Below are positions 1 to 6,229 of a stretch of 7,557 nt of DNA, in pieces (the stretch's first letter is position 1; the number at the start of each line of letters is the position of its first letter). The notes below the pieces were generated by a model. The model was not told the origin of the DNA and searched no databases. It saw nothing but the letters and a program-made list of their open reading frames with translations. The stretch is from NCBI GenBank assembly GCA_035541775.1, contig DATKMP010000236.1, forward strand, positions 1 through 7,557, read 5' to 3'. The position numbers were made by a program, and so were the translations under genes. This DNA comes from DATKMP01 sp035541775. GTDB taxonomy: Bacteria > Bacteroidota > Ignavibacteria > UBA10030.

Positions 1-215
1 AAGTGTTCCAGCTTACGGCATTGCAAGAACAGATACGAACGATTATTCATAATGAATTTCCTCCAAGGTGCCGGGAAATATTTTTACTCAGCCGATTTGA
101 AGAAAAGTCCCATCATGAAATTGCATCGATGCTGCATTTGAGCGTACGAACGGTCGAACATCAGATCGAACGCGCGCTGAAAATTCTGCGCAAGCGATTG
201 GGAAATACACGATAA
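1..215 (+). CDS. ECF-type RNA polymerase sigma factor, C-terminal part (5' end outside window)
   Basis: Only the last 70 or so codons are visible; the reading frame is open to the left edge, so the GTG at position 3 is probably an internal valine. The piece corresponds to sigma region 4. Visible are PPRCREIFLLSRFE (about residues 20-33), then a helix-turn-helix, HEIASMLHLSVRTVEHQI, which contacts the -35 promoter element, then a basic end (RALKILRKRL). This wording is typical of the FecI-like/ECF sigma factors expanded in Bacteroidota, which are usually held by a membrane anti-sigma factor and drive an extracytoplasmic-response regulon. No anti-sigma (FecR-like) gene follows: the next gene is ferritin on the opposite strand, so any partner must lie upstream or elsewhere. 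The family call is firm. The target regulon cannot be read from this sequence. Confidence 0.88.
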   Translation, partial: VFQLTALQEQIRTIIHNEFPPRCREIFLLSRFEEKSHHEIASMLHLSVRTVEHQIERALKILRKRLGNTR

Positions 216-341
216 ATGGAACGGGGAAAATTGTTGAGTCTATCGACAAATAACCGATGCGTTGAAATTAAATAATAGGCGGATAAACGTTTGAAAAAAT
301 CTCAATGGAAGGAAAGAATTTATGCGTCGTTTTTCTCTTCG

Positions 342-403
342 AAAAATAACGCATGTGACCGCCCATCACTCAGCTTAAAAAACGCAACGGGCGATCACAC
401 ACA
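342..403 (-). terminator. Probable rho-independent terminator of the ferritin gene
   Basis: On the minus strand, about 20 bases after the ferritin stop, the arms 403-389 and 364-350 can pair over 15 positions. The core GTGATCGCCC / GGGCGGTCAC is complete with one G-U wobble, and the outer part has further wobbles. The loop is about 24 nt. The stem is followed directly by the T-rich run TTATTTTT (349-342). Read on the plus strand, the core has a C/A mismatch and no T-run follows, so it fits ferritin termination and not termination of the sigma gene. The long loop and wobbles lower certainty. The rest of the 216-424 gap holds nothing I can support. Confidence 0.55.
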
Positions 404-424
404 AAAAATAATTCCCGCCGCTTG

Positions 425-919
425 TTAATCTACTTTCCTTGCGCCAACCTGACGATCTGCCATGATCAAGCTTACCGGCGAAGTGCCGATCATCTCAAGC
501 AGATTTATAATGTCTGTTGCATTTTTTTCTTCTTCCACTTGCTCGGTAATAAACCATTGCAGAAATGCCTGTGCGGGATAGTCTTGTTCTTTCAACGCAA
601 GTTCGTACAGCTTGTTGATCAGTCCGGTAACTTTTTGTTCGTGTTCTAAAATTTGTTTGAACACATCCAACGGTGTTTGGAACTTTGCCGCCGGTTGTTC
701 GATGGCTTTCAGCGCCACACTGCTGCCGCGATCATGAAGATAATCGAAAAATTTCAAAGCATGCCCCGTCTCTTCCTGATATTGGATGCGTGTCCAGTTT
801 GCAAACCCGGGAAAATTTTGCGTAAGGAAATGCGCCGACATCGACAAATATAAATATGCCGAATACAGCTCTTGATTGATTTGTTCGTTGATTGCATTTT
901 GCAGCGATTTGCTTAGCAT
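425..919 (-). CDS. ftnA: Ferritin (non-heme, bacterial FtnA type)
   Basis: This 164-residue protein has the usual length of bacterial ferritin. The family forms a cytoplasmic 24-subunit cage that oxidises Fe(II) and stores iron as a ferric mineral core. The ferroxidase ligands are visible at the same numbers as in E. coli FtnA: Glu17 (in NQELYSAYLYLSMS), Glu50 and His53 (EETGHA), Glu94 (EHEQ), Gln127 and Glu130 (EQVEEE), with Glu49, Glu126 and Glu129 available for the third iron site. No haem-binding Met pattern of bacterioferritin stands out. The ATG is supported by AAGGAG (927-932) at normal spacing. The gene is single, divergent from fmdB and convergent with the sigma gene. No Fur-box-like palindrome is evident in the 134-base upstream region, and I could not settle on a promoter. 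Confidence 0.96.
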   Translation of the reverse strand: MLSKSLQNAINEQINQELYSAYLYLSMSAHFLTQNFPGFANWTRIQYQEETGHALKFFDYLHDRGSSVALKAIEQPAAKFQTPLDVFKQILEHEQKVTGLINKLYELALKEQDYPAQAFLQWFITEQVEEEKNATDIINLLEMIGTSPVSLIMADRQVGARKVD

Positions 920-996
920 AGTTAATCTCCTTTATTGTTTATGTACTATTGAAACTGAAAACAACTTTAAAACGTTCCCAAGAAAGAAAACGGCAA

Positions 997-1025
997 TTGA
1001 AAGAGAAACAATTCAGAAGTATATT
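997..1025 (+). promoter_or_regulatory. Candidate housekeeping promoter of fmdB
   Basis: A -35 box TTGAAA (997-1002) and a -10 box TATATT (1020-1025) are separated by exactly 17 bases, a close match to the sigma-70 consensus. The expected transcription start is near 1032, giving a leader of about 22 nt that still includes the AAGGAG at 1034. The site also argues against a longer fmdB reading frame beginning at 949, because that start lies upstream of the promoter. If the organism is a Bacteroidota member, its main sigma factor may prefer a different consensus, which limits confidence. Confidence 0.5.
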
Positions 1026-1033
1026 GTATATGA

Positions 1034-1039
1034 AAGGAG
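1034..1039 (+). promoter_or_regulatory. Shine-Dalgarno sequence deciding the fmdB start
   Basis: AAGGAG lies 14 bases before the ATG at 1054. The spacing is longer than ideal, but 1054 is the only start giving the MPxYEY beginning that is near universal in FmdB proteins. The in-frame ATG at 1030 overlaps the site itself and so cannot use it. Confidence 0.6.
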
Positions 1040-1053
1040 TTGGACAAGAAACT

Positions 1054-1350
1054 ATGCCAACGTATGAATATCGATGTAAATTGTGCGGTTATGAATTTGA
1101 TGAACTTCAATCTATAAAAGCGGAACCATTAAAAATATGCCCGCAATGTCAGAAACCGGCGCTGAAACGACTTGTTTCCGGCGGTGCAGGATTGGTGTTC
1201 AAAGGCAATGGATTTTATGAAACAGATTATCATAAATCGCATTCCTCAGCTTCATCTTCAAGCTCAAAAAAAACGGGGCCAAAACCGAAGCCAAAAACAG
1301 AAACGAAATCAACTTCAACGGCGAAGGTGGTGGATTCTTCCGCCAAGTAA
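1054..1350 (+). CDS. FmdB family zinc-ribbon protein
   Basis: This 98-residue protein begins MPTYEYRCKLCGYEF, the hallmark of the FmdB/CxxC_CxxC_SSSS regulatory-protein family. A zinc ribbon is formed by Cys8-x2-Cys11 and Cys29-x2-Cys32. It is followed by the family's VSGGAGLVFKGNGFYETDY segment (about residues 41-59) and a low-complexity tail rich in Ser, Lys, Pro and Thr. FmdB was named as a putative regulator in a methylotroph's amide/formamide locus, but the function in most bacteria is unknown, so the name should not be read as a pathway assignment. The frame is open upstream to an ATG at 949. Those 35 extra residues are strongly basic, unlike the family, and lie upstream of the promoter, so I reject that start. 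The gene appears monocistronic and ends at a strong terminator. Confidence 0.93.
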   Translation: MPTYEYRCKLCGYEFDELQSIKAEPLKICPQCQKPALKRLVSGGAGLVFKGNGFYETDYHKSHSSASSSSSKKTGPKPKPKTETKSTSTAKVVDSSAK

Positions 1351-1374
1351 TCCGGACAAAGTATCTCAACGAAC

Positions 1375-1400
1375 AAACCCCGAAATGCTTTCGGGGTTTT
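1375..1400. terminator. Bidirectional intrinsic terminator between fmdB and tyrA
   Basis: AAACCCCGAAA (1375-1385) and TTTCGGGGTTT (1389-1399) form a perfect 11-bp stem with loop TGC. On the plus strand it ends in TTTT after a G-rich arm, 25 bases past the fmdB stop. On the minus strand it lies 8 bases past the tyrA stop and is followed by TTTGTT. Its position between convergent genes fits use in both directions. Confidence 0.88.
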
Positions 1401-1406
1401 ATGTTT

Positions 1407-2522
1407 TCAAGAACCGACTTCGAATCCCGCACGATGAAGAACATGTTTTGCCTGTTCCGCCACGCGGTGGGAGTCGAAGGAAAGTCGAAACGTGCCGCCG
1501 CGGTGTTCCCGTACTTTCAACAACTCTAAATCTTTAATATTGATTTTTGCTTTGGCAAGCGCTCCGGTTAAGCGTGCAAGCTGTCCAGGATTGTCATCGA
1601 CATAAACAGAAATATCGACGAGCGGTGATAGAAATCCTTTCATCGATCGGGGAATAGAGGTGCGCAGTCGGCGAGAAGTTTGAAATTCTTTTTCTAATGC
1701 TGCCGGATGTGAAGAAAGCGAATGTTCGTACGAACTCAAGACCTTGATATACAGGTTGAGCGATTTGCGAATTTCTTGTTGATTGAGTTTTAAGATATCG
1801 TCCCAAAATGTGTACGGACTAGAAGCGATGCGCGTCATGTCGCGAAATCCGCCGGCGCCGAGTGCCAGACGTTTGCTTGCTGTGCGATGTTTGCTGCCTG
1901 CGGTGTTCATCAATGCAACGGCAGCAAGCTGTGGAAGATGACTGAGCGCTGCGATGGTACTGTCATGTTCAGCCGCAGGCAACTGCATCACTCGGGTATC
2001 CAATATTTTTAGGAATTGTGAAAGGCGTGTAAAATGTTGTTTGTTTGTTTTCTTCGTTGGCGTCAGTAAATAAACGGCATTTTGAAATAAGAGCGGATGC
2101 GCGGCATCGATGCCGGAGAATTCTGAACCGGTCATCGGGTGTCCGCCGATAAAATTGCCGTTCGGAAAAAACATATCCGCAAGTTCCGTAATGGTTTGTT
2201 TGACGCTTCCGACATCGGTCACAATTGTTTCGGGAGAACTGCAGGATGATATTTGCGGAATCAACGAAAGAATAGATGAAACCGGCGTTGCAAGAATGAT
2301 GAGATCAGTATTGGCAACGGCGCGTGTGATGGATGTGATTCCTTCATCGATAACATTTCGTTGTTGTGCGCGTTTCAAAACGGCAGGTTTATCGGAACCG
2401 ATGATGTGCGTTGTCGGAAATCGTCGCTTGATTGCAAGCGCAAGCGATCCGCCGATGAGCCCCACGCCGATGATGGTGATGCGCGGAAAAGGAAGTTGTT
2501 TCGATTTTTGTTTCATCAACAT
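1407..2522 (-). CDS. tyrA: Prephenate dehydrogenase with C-terminal ACT domain
   Basis: This cytoplasmic enzyme carries out the NAD(P)-dependent oxidative decarboxylation of prephenate to 4-hydroxyphenylpyruvate, the tyrosine branch step. In its 371 residues, a Rossmann motif GVGLIGGS (19-26) is followed by Asp44 at the usual NAD-ribose position, DVGSVK (103-108, catalytic-site Ser106), GGHPMTGSE (126-134, catalytic His128), EHD (His186), SHLPQ (194-198) and GGFRDMTRIA (224-233, substrate-binding Arg231). Residues 302-371 form an ACT domain with the NPGQLARLTGALA signature, normally an amino-acid sensor. Position 198 is Gln where Aquifex aeolicus TyrA has His217. The chosen ATG directly abuts the aroF stop (TAAATG), suggesting translational coupling; an ATG two codons later is also possible. 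No clear Shine-Dalgarno is seen. Arogenate or mixed specificity cannot be excluded from sequence alone. Confidence 0.95.
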   Translation of the reverse strand: MLMKQKSKQLPFPRITIIGVGLIGGSLALAIKRRFPTTHIIGSDKPAVLKRAQQRNVIDEGITSITRAVANTDLIILATPVSSILSLIPQISSCSSPETIVTDVGSVKQTITELADMFFPNGNFIGGHPMTGSEFSGIDAAHPLLFQNAVYLLTPTKKTNKQHFTRLSQFLKILDTRVMQLPAAEHDSTIAALSHLPQLAAVALMNTAGSKHRTASKRLALGAGGFRDMTRIASSPYTFWDDILKLNQQEIRKSLNLYIKVLSSYEHSLSSHPAALEKEFQTSRRLRTSIPRSMKGFLSPLVDISVYVDDNPGQLARLTGALAKAKINIKDLELLKVREHRGGTFRLSFDSHRVAEQAKHVLHRAGFEVGS

Positions 2523-3539
2523 TTATGAGAGCGTTCGGCCAATAGCTTCTGCAATGATGCGTACTTCTTTCAACATCTGCGTGAACTGGTCGGGATACAA
2601 TGATTGAGCACCGTCAGAAAATGCGTGATCGGGGTCATGATGGACTTCCACGATGATGCCATCGGCACCAGCAGCCACCGCCGCGCGAGCCATCGGAATG
2701 ACTTTATCGCGAATGCCGACACCGTGCGACGGATCTGCAATGATCGGCAGGTGACTTTTTTTCTTGATGACCGGAATGGCGCTGATGTCCATCGTGTTGC
2801 GCGTTGCCGTTTCAAACGTGCGGATGCCGCGTTCGCATAAAAGAACTTGTTGGTTGCCGCCTGCCAAAATATATTCGGCAGACATCAACCATTCTTCAAT
2901 GGTTGCAGACGGCCCGCGTTTGAGCATCACCGGTTTGGATGTTTTGCCGAGGTCTTTCAAGAATGTGTAATTCTGCATATTGCGCGCGCCGATTTGTAAA
3001 ATATCGGCATAGGATTCTACCAGTGCAATATCTGCGCGATCCATAACTTCCGTGATCACCAGCAACTTATATTCGTCAGCGGCGGCACGCAGAAGCTTCA
3101 ATCCCGGTTCGCCAAGTCCTTGAAATGAATACGGAGAAGTCCGTGGTTTGAATGCTCCGCCTCGCAAAATTTTTGTACCGGACTTTGCAACATATTCTGC
3201 TATAGTGAAAATCTGTTTTTCACTTTCCACAGAACATGGCCCCGCCATTGCCACCACAGCATTGCCGCCAATCTTGACTCCTCCAACATCAAAGATCGAA
3301 CCTTCGCTTTTAAACGCGCGGCTGGCAAGTTTGTACGGCTCGGTAATGCGGATCACTTCAGCAACACCGGGCAATAATTCAATTTGCCGGTGGTCGAAAT
3401 CGGGATGCACGCCGATCGCTCCGAGCACAGTGTGCTGCACGCCGGTGGAGCGATGCACATCGAACCCATGTTCATTGATGACGCGAATAATATCTTCGAT
3501 TTGTTTTTCTGTGACGTTGGATTCTAAAACGACAATCAT
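2523..3539 (-). CDS. aroF: 3-deoxy-7-phosphoheptulonate (DAHP) synthase, type I-beta with N-terminal regulatory domain
   Basis: This enzyme condenses phosphoenolpyruvate and erythrose 4-phosphate to DAHP, the first step of the shikimate pathway. At 338 residues it matches the Thermotoga maritima enzyme in length and layout. Residues 1 to about 75 are the ferredoxin-like (ACT-like) regulatory domain, ending in the EPYKLASRAF linker, and about 85-338 is the TIM barrel. Metal ligands are visible at the same numbers as in T. maritima: Cys102 (AGPCSVE), His272 (DPSHG), Glu298 (VEVH) and Asp309 (SDG). Substrate-binding motifs KPRTSPYSFQG (131-141), LKRG (206-209) and LCERGIRTFE (234-243) are intact. 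The related KdsA (Kdo 8-phosphate synthase) is excluded by the KPRTSPYSFQG motif and the N-terminal domain. It is the first gene of a pair with tyrA. In T. maritima the N-terminal domain mediates tyrosine/phenylalanine inhibition; the same is inferred here. A 125-base gap to lptB leaves room for its own promoter, but none is clear. Confidence 0.97.
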   Translation of the reverse strand: MIVVLESNVTEKQIEDIIRVINEHGFDVHRSTGVQHTVLGAIGVHPDFDHRQIELLPGVAEVIRITEPYKLASRAFKSEGSIFDVGGVKIGGNAVVAMAGPCSVESEKQIFTIAEYVAKSGTKILRGGAFKPRTSPYSFQGLGEPGLKLLRAAADEYKLLVITEVMDRADIALVESYADILQIGARNMQNYTFLKDLGKTSKPVMLKRGPSATIEEWLMSAEYILAGGNQQVLLCERGIRTFETATRNTMDISAIPVIKKKSHLPIIADPSHGVGIRDKVIPMARAAVAAGADGIIVEVHHDPDHAFSDGAQSLYPDQFTQMLKEVRIIAEAIGRTLS

Positions 3540-3664
3540 AATATTTTATGTCTCTTAATGTTTGAACAATATTTTCTTGGTCATTATCAATGGTAAACCG
3601 TGAATCGTTGTCTGTGCATGGTATGACCTTTTCGATTTAAGGTTTTGTCTTCCGCATTTTATAT

Positions 3665-4405
3665 TCATTCATAGCGATCCAATTTAAAATTTTCGCCTAA
3701 ATATAATTTACGAGCTTCTGGATCATTTGCAAGGTATTCTGCTGTTCCGGACTTTAATATTTTTCCTTCGAACAGTAAGTACGAACGATCGGTAATGGAC
3801 AACGTCTCATGCACATTATGATCGGTAATGAGAACGCCGATATTTTTTTCTTTCAACTTGCGGACGATATCCATAATATCTTCTACAGCAATCGGGTCGA
3901 TGCCGGCAAACGGTTCATCTAATAAAATGTATTTGGGATCAAGTGCAAGCGAGCGAGCAATTTCTGTGCGCCGCCGCTCGCCGCCAGAGAGCACATATCC
4001 TTTGCTTTTAGCGATGTGTGTCAATCCGAATTCTTCCATAAGCCGGTCGCATTTTTCTATCTGTTGTTTTGTAGAAAGCTGGGTGGTTTGCAAGATAGCC
4101 ATTAAATTATCCCTGACAGAAAGCCGCCGGAAGACGGATGCTTCTTGTGGAAGGTAGCCGATACCGAGCCGTGCGCGTTCGTACATCGGCTTCGTACCGA
4201 TTTCCATTCCCTGTAAAAAAACTTTGCCGCTGTTCGGGCGAATCATACCGACGATCATGTAAAACGTCGTGGTTTTGCCGGCACCGTTCGGCCCGAGCAA
4301 ACCGACGATTTCGCCTTGTTGAACATCGACGCTCACGTTATCGACTACCGTGCGTTTTTTATACCGCTTGATGAGGTTCTCCGAATAAAGAATATTGTCT
4401 GCCAT
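3665..4405 (-). CDS. lptB: LPS export ABC transporter ATP-binding protein LptB
   Basis: LptB is the cytoplasmic ATPase that, with the LptF/LptG membrane subunits (not in this window), extracts LPS from the inner membrane and pushes it along the LptC-LptA bridge. All ABC motifs are intact in 246 residues: Walker A GPNGAGKT (38-45), Q-loop YLPQEASVF (Gln87), signature LSGGERRR (139-146), Walker B ILLDEPFAGIDP (160-171, catalytic Glu164) and H-loop TDHNV (His196). The PQEASVFRRLSV and LSGGERRRTEIARSLA wording is characteristic of LptB and distinguishes it from generic importer ATPases. Only 6 bases separate it from the upstream lptA-like stop, so it is the last gene of the Kdo/Lpt operon. No intrinsic terminator is convincing after its stop; readthrough into aroF-tyrA is possible. 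Confidence 0.97.
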   Translation of the reverse strand: MADNILYSENLIKRYKKRTVVDNVSVDVQQGEIVGLLGPNGAGKTTTFYMIVGMIRPNSGKVFLQGMEIGTKPMYERARLGIGYLPQEASVFRRLSVRDNLMAILQTTQLSTKQQIEKCDRLMEEFGLTHIAKSKGYVLSGGERRRTEIARSLALDPKYILLDEPFAGIDPIAVEDIMDIVRKLKEKNIGVLITDHNVHETLSITDRSYLLFEGKILKSGTAEYLANDPEARKLYLGENFKLDRYE

Positions 4406-4411
4406 AATTTT

Positions 4412-5680
4412 TTATTTGCTGATGATAAAAACGCCTCTGCGTTCCGGGCGATTGGTGTACCAACGAAAGCCGTCCAAATTGTAATCGGCTTCGTGTCTGC
4501 TGATCATCTTTTCAGGAAAATATTGTCCCTGCACACCGCCGACAACTTTGATGCGGTCGATTTCGCCCTTCACGAAATCGATAAAAATTCTATCGCCGCT
4601 GGTTTTGTTCGCACCGTTCGGATCTTTTTTATCGAATGTGTAATACAAACTGGTTGCGTTGCGCTGAACATCGATCTGTTCTAATTTATCGCTGTGAAAG
4701 TACATTGTCAATTCTTTGCCGGTTAATTGATTGTAACGATCGGTGTGGAGAGAGTCGGCGCGTGAGACGGCAACGGCATGATTTTTTACCCACAGGGACC
4801 GCAATTTTTTATTTTCCATACGGACACGCATGGAGTCGCCGGTAATTTGATTGTCGCCGCTCCACAGCATCGGATGTGTTTGCAAGGTGATCAATTCTTC
4901 TGAAACATAATATGTGGCAAGCGCACAGCGGGCAGAAAGATCGTGCTTTGCCATTTGCACGGAATCGATAGCGACAAATCGTTCGACGGAATCTTTGTAC
5001 GATTTCATTTCTTTGCTGACGATCACCATCGTATCGATAGTTTTATTTTCGGCAGTGTCGATCTTCACGAGGCGCGGGTGTTTCAACACGTGAGAAAATT
5101 TTTGCTGTTCAAGATGCACTAACGAATCGCCGTACATATTCAGCGCGCTGCTATATTGAAATGCGTGCACATTGCCTGTTGCAACCGAGCGGGATTCTTT
5201 CTGGTAATACTGCAATTCATCGCACCAGATTGTTGATGAAGAATCGACCAGCATCACGTTGCCGGTAAAGTGCGAACGCTTTTCATCGACAAAATATTCT
5301 CCAACTTGCGCAGTCAAGACAGATTTTCCGCGTTCAAGCCGGACGCCTGTGTGTGTCGTCATCATTCGGCGTTCGCCGTAATAGACGCCTTCTTTGGAAT
5401 GAATAGTGACGCTGTCTTGAATCATTTTAACATTGCCGTACAATTCCATTTTGTTTTGCATCGTATATCGTAGCGCACGGTCGCACCACACGTGCACAAT
5501 ACCACCGCTGTCGGGCTGCTGCACAAAATGGACGTGGCCCGACAATTCGCGCACTTCTTCGCCGTTCATCACCCTTCCGTTGAGCGTATCGGCGGAGCGC
5601 AATTCTATCATTTTACTTTCCTGTGCGAATGCAACGCTTGAAAGACACAAGCACCCGATGAGGATCTTCAAATGTTTCAT
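4412..5680 (-). CDS. lptA: OstA/LptA-like periplasmic LPS-transport protein, long multi-repeat form
   Basis: The 422-residue protein starts with a signal peptide (MKHLKILIGC then a hydrophobic run ending AFA|QE, cleavage near residue 19/20). The mature part is built of repeated beta-strand pairs of the OstA/LptA fold: LSGHVHF (46-52), LYGNVKM (80-86), FTGNVML (138-144) and ATGNVHA (167-173). Each is followed 13-18 residues on by a CDxLxY-like segment (WCDRALRY, SKEGVYY, WCDELQYY, YGDSLVHL). The C-terminal half has a second spacing: ITGDSMRV (279-286), LTGKELTM (319-326), TSGDRIFI (360-367). E. coli LptA is about 185 residues, so this is more than twice as long, as in OstA-like proteins of Bacteroidota. 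Its place between lptC and lptB supports a role as the periplasmic LPS bridge. Cys10 gives a lipobox-like LIGC, but the segment before it is too short for a usual lipoprotein signal. Function is inferred from fold and context. Confidence 0.85.
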   Translation of the reverse strand: MKHLKILIGCLCLSSVAFAQESKMIELRSADTLNGRVMNGEEVRELSGHVHFVQQPDSGGIVHVWCDRALRYTMQNKMELYGNVKMIQDSVTIHSKEGVYYGERRMMTTHTGVRLERGKSVLTAQVGEYFVDEKRSHFTGNVMLVDSSSTIWCDELQYYQKESRSVATGNVHAFQYSSALNMYGDSLVHLEQQKFSHVLKHPRLVKIDTAENKTIDTMVIVSKEMKSYKDSVERFVAIDSVQMAKHDLSARCALATYYVSEELITLQTHPMLWSGDNQITGDSMRVRMENKKLRSLWVKNHAVAVSRADSLHTDRYNQLTGKELTMYFHSDKLEQIDVQRNATSLYYTFDKKDPNGANKTSGDRIFIDFVKGEIDRIKVVGGVQGQYFPEKMISRHEADYNLDGFRWYTNRPERRGVFIISK

Positions 5681-5686
5681 AAAGAA

Positions 5687-6229
5687 TTATTCCGCATGAC
5701 CTTGGCCGGTGACGACGAAGATTTTGTAGTTTTTCAATGTTTGATCGGATTCGAATCCGTGCCCGTGAATTTTTTCTTTCGGCGTTGTGATTTCTACGTA
5801 CTCCGGCGTATGGATAAGTTGCCGCACATTATCCCAAAACAATCGCTCCGTCACCAATCGCGAGCCGTTCGTCGATACGGCAACCACATGGTTGTCCGCT
5901 TCAAGATTGTTGGTCGTTTCATCTACGCTGCCTTCCGCGCTGGTCAGTACGGAGGTTTCATGGCCTTCGGCGCTAAAAAAATGCACCGTCACGCCTTGGC
6001 TTAATTGCGTTCGATGGTCGTTTTCAAACACGCGAATATTGCCGGCGTGAATGATGGCATGCACATGCCCGGAATCGGAAACCACAATATCGCTGTTCCA
6101 GCTTTCTTGCTGGGGAAGCAGTCGGCTGTCGATTGTCTGGATGACAGACGGTTTTAATTTTTCCTCGCAGCCAAGAAAGGGAAGTGACACCACGAAGAAA
6201 ACGATAAAAATTTTGACAACACGAATCAT
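5687..6229 (-). CDS. lptC: LPS export periplasmic protein LptC, predicted lipoprotein
   Basis: This 180-residue protein matches LptC length (about 190 in E. coli). LptC takes LPS from the LptB2FG extractor and hands it to LptA. The N-terminus is MIRVVK, a hydrophobic stretch (7-19) and FLGC with Cys21, a lipoprotein-type signal; E. coli LptC instead keeps a transmembrane anchor. The mature region has the beta-jellyroll pattern of the family: SDSGHVHAIIHAGNIRVF (about 51-68), a hydrophobic HFFSAEG strand, then LTSAEGSVDETTNNLEADNHVVAVS (about 95-119), close to the usual AxxAxxxxxxxxxxxGNVxxxS core, and LVTERLFWD. The ATG overlaps the kdsD stop by 4 bases (ATGA), and a GGAG inside kdsD precedes it by 10 bases. 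Six bases separate its stop from lptA. Phe at -3 makes the lipobox slightly atypical. Confidence 0.88.
   Translation of the reverse strand: MIRVVKIFIVFFVVSLPFLGCEEKLKPSVIQTIDSRLLPQQESWNSDIVVSDSGHVHAIIHAGNIRVFENDHRTQLSQGVTVHFFSAEGHETSVLTSAEGSVDETTNNLEADNHVVAVSTNGSRLVTERLFWDNVRQLIHTPEYVEITTPKEKIHGHGFESDQTLKNYKIFVVTGQGHAE

Noticed and set aside
322..378. An 18-codon + strand frame (starts MRRFSLRK) with an AAGGAAAG sequence before it.
   Set aside because: It is very short, has no recognisable product, and overlaps the arm of the ferritin terminator hairpin; there is no further support for translation.
292..426. A TTG-initiated + strand frame of about 45 codons between the sigma and ferritin genes.
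   Set aside because: No Shine-Dalgarno site, no family resemblance, and it runs through the terminator hairpin; it is likely chance in an intergenic gap.
949..1053. N-terminal extension of fmdB by 35 codons from an ATG at 949.
   Set aside because: The added residues are a basic stretch absent from the FmdB family, and the start lies upstream of the TTGAAA/TATATT promoter and the AAGGAG site; the MPTYEY start at 1054 fits the family.
2110..2607. Long open frame on the + strand opposite tyrA and aroF (165 codons).
   Set aside because: It is antisense to two confidently identified genes with intact catalytic motifs, and its translation shows no domain.
3540..3664. Possible promoter or terminator signals in the lptB-aroF gap, such as TTTACC with AAATAT at 17-base spacing and a 5-bp ACCTT/AAGGT hairpin.
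   Set aside because: The boxes are poor matches and the stem is too short without a proper T-run on the transcribed strand; neither reaches the level of a supportable feature.
5651..5680. Lipobox-like LIGC at residues 7-10 of the LptA-like protein, which would make it a lipoprotein.
   Set aside because: Only nine residues precede the Cys, too few for a normal signal region, while a good signal peptidase I site (AFA|QE) follows.
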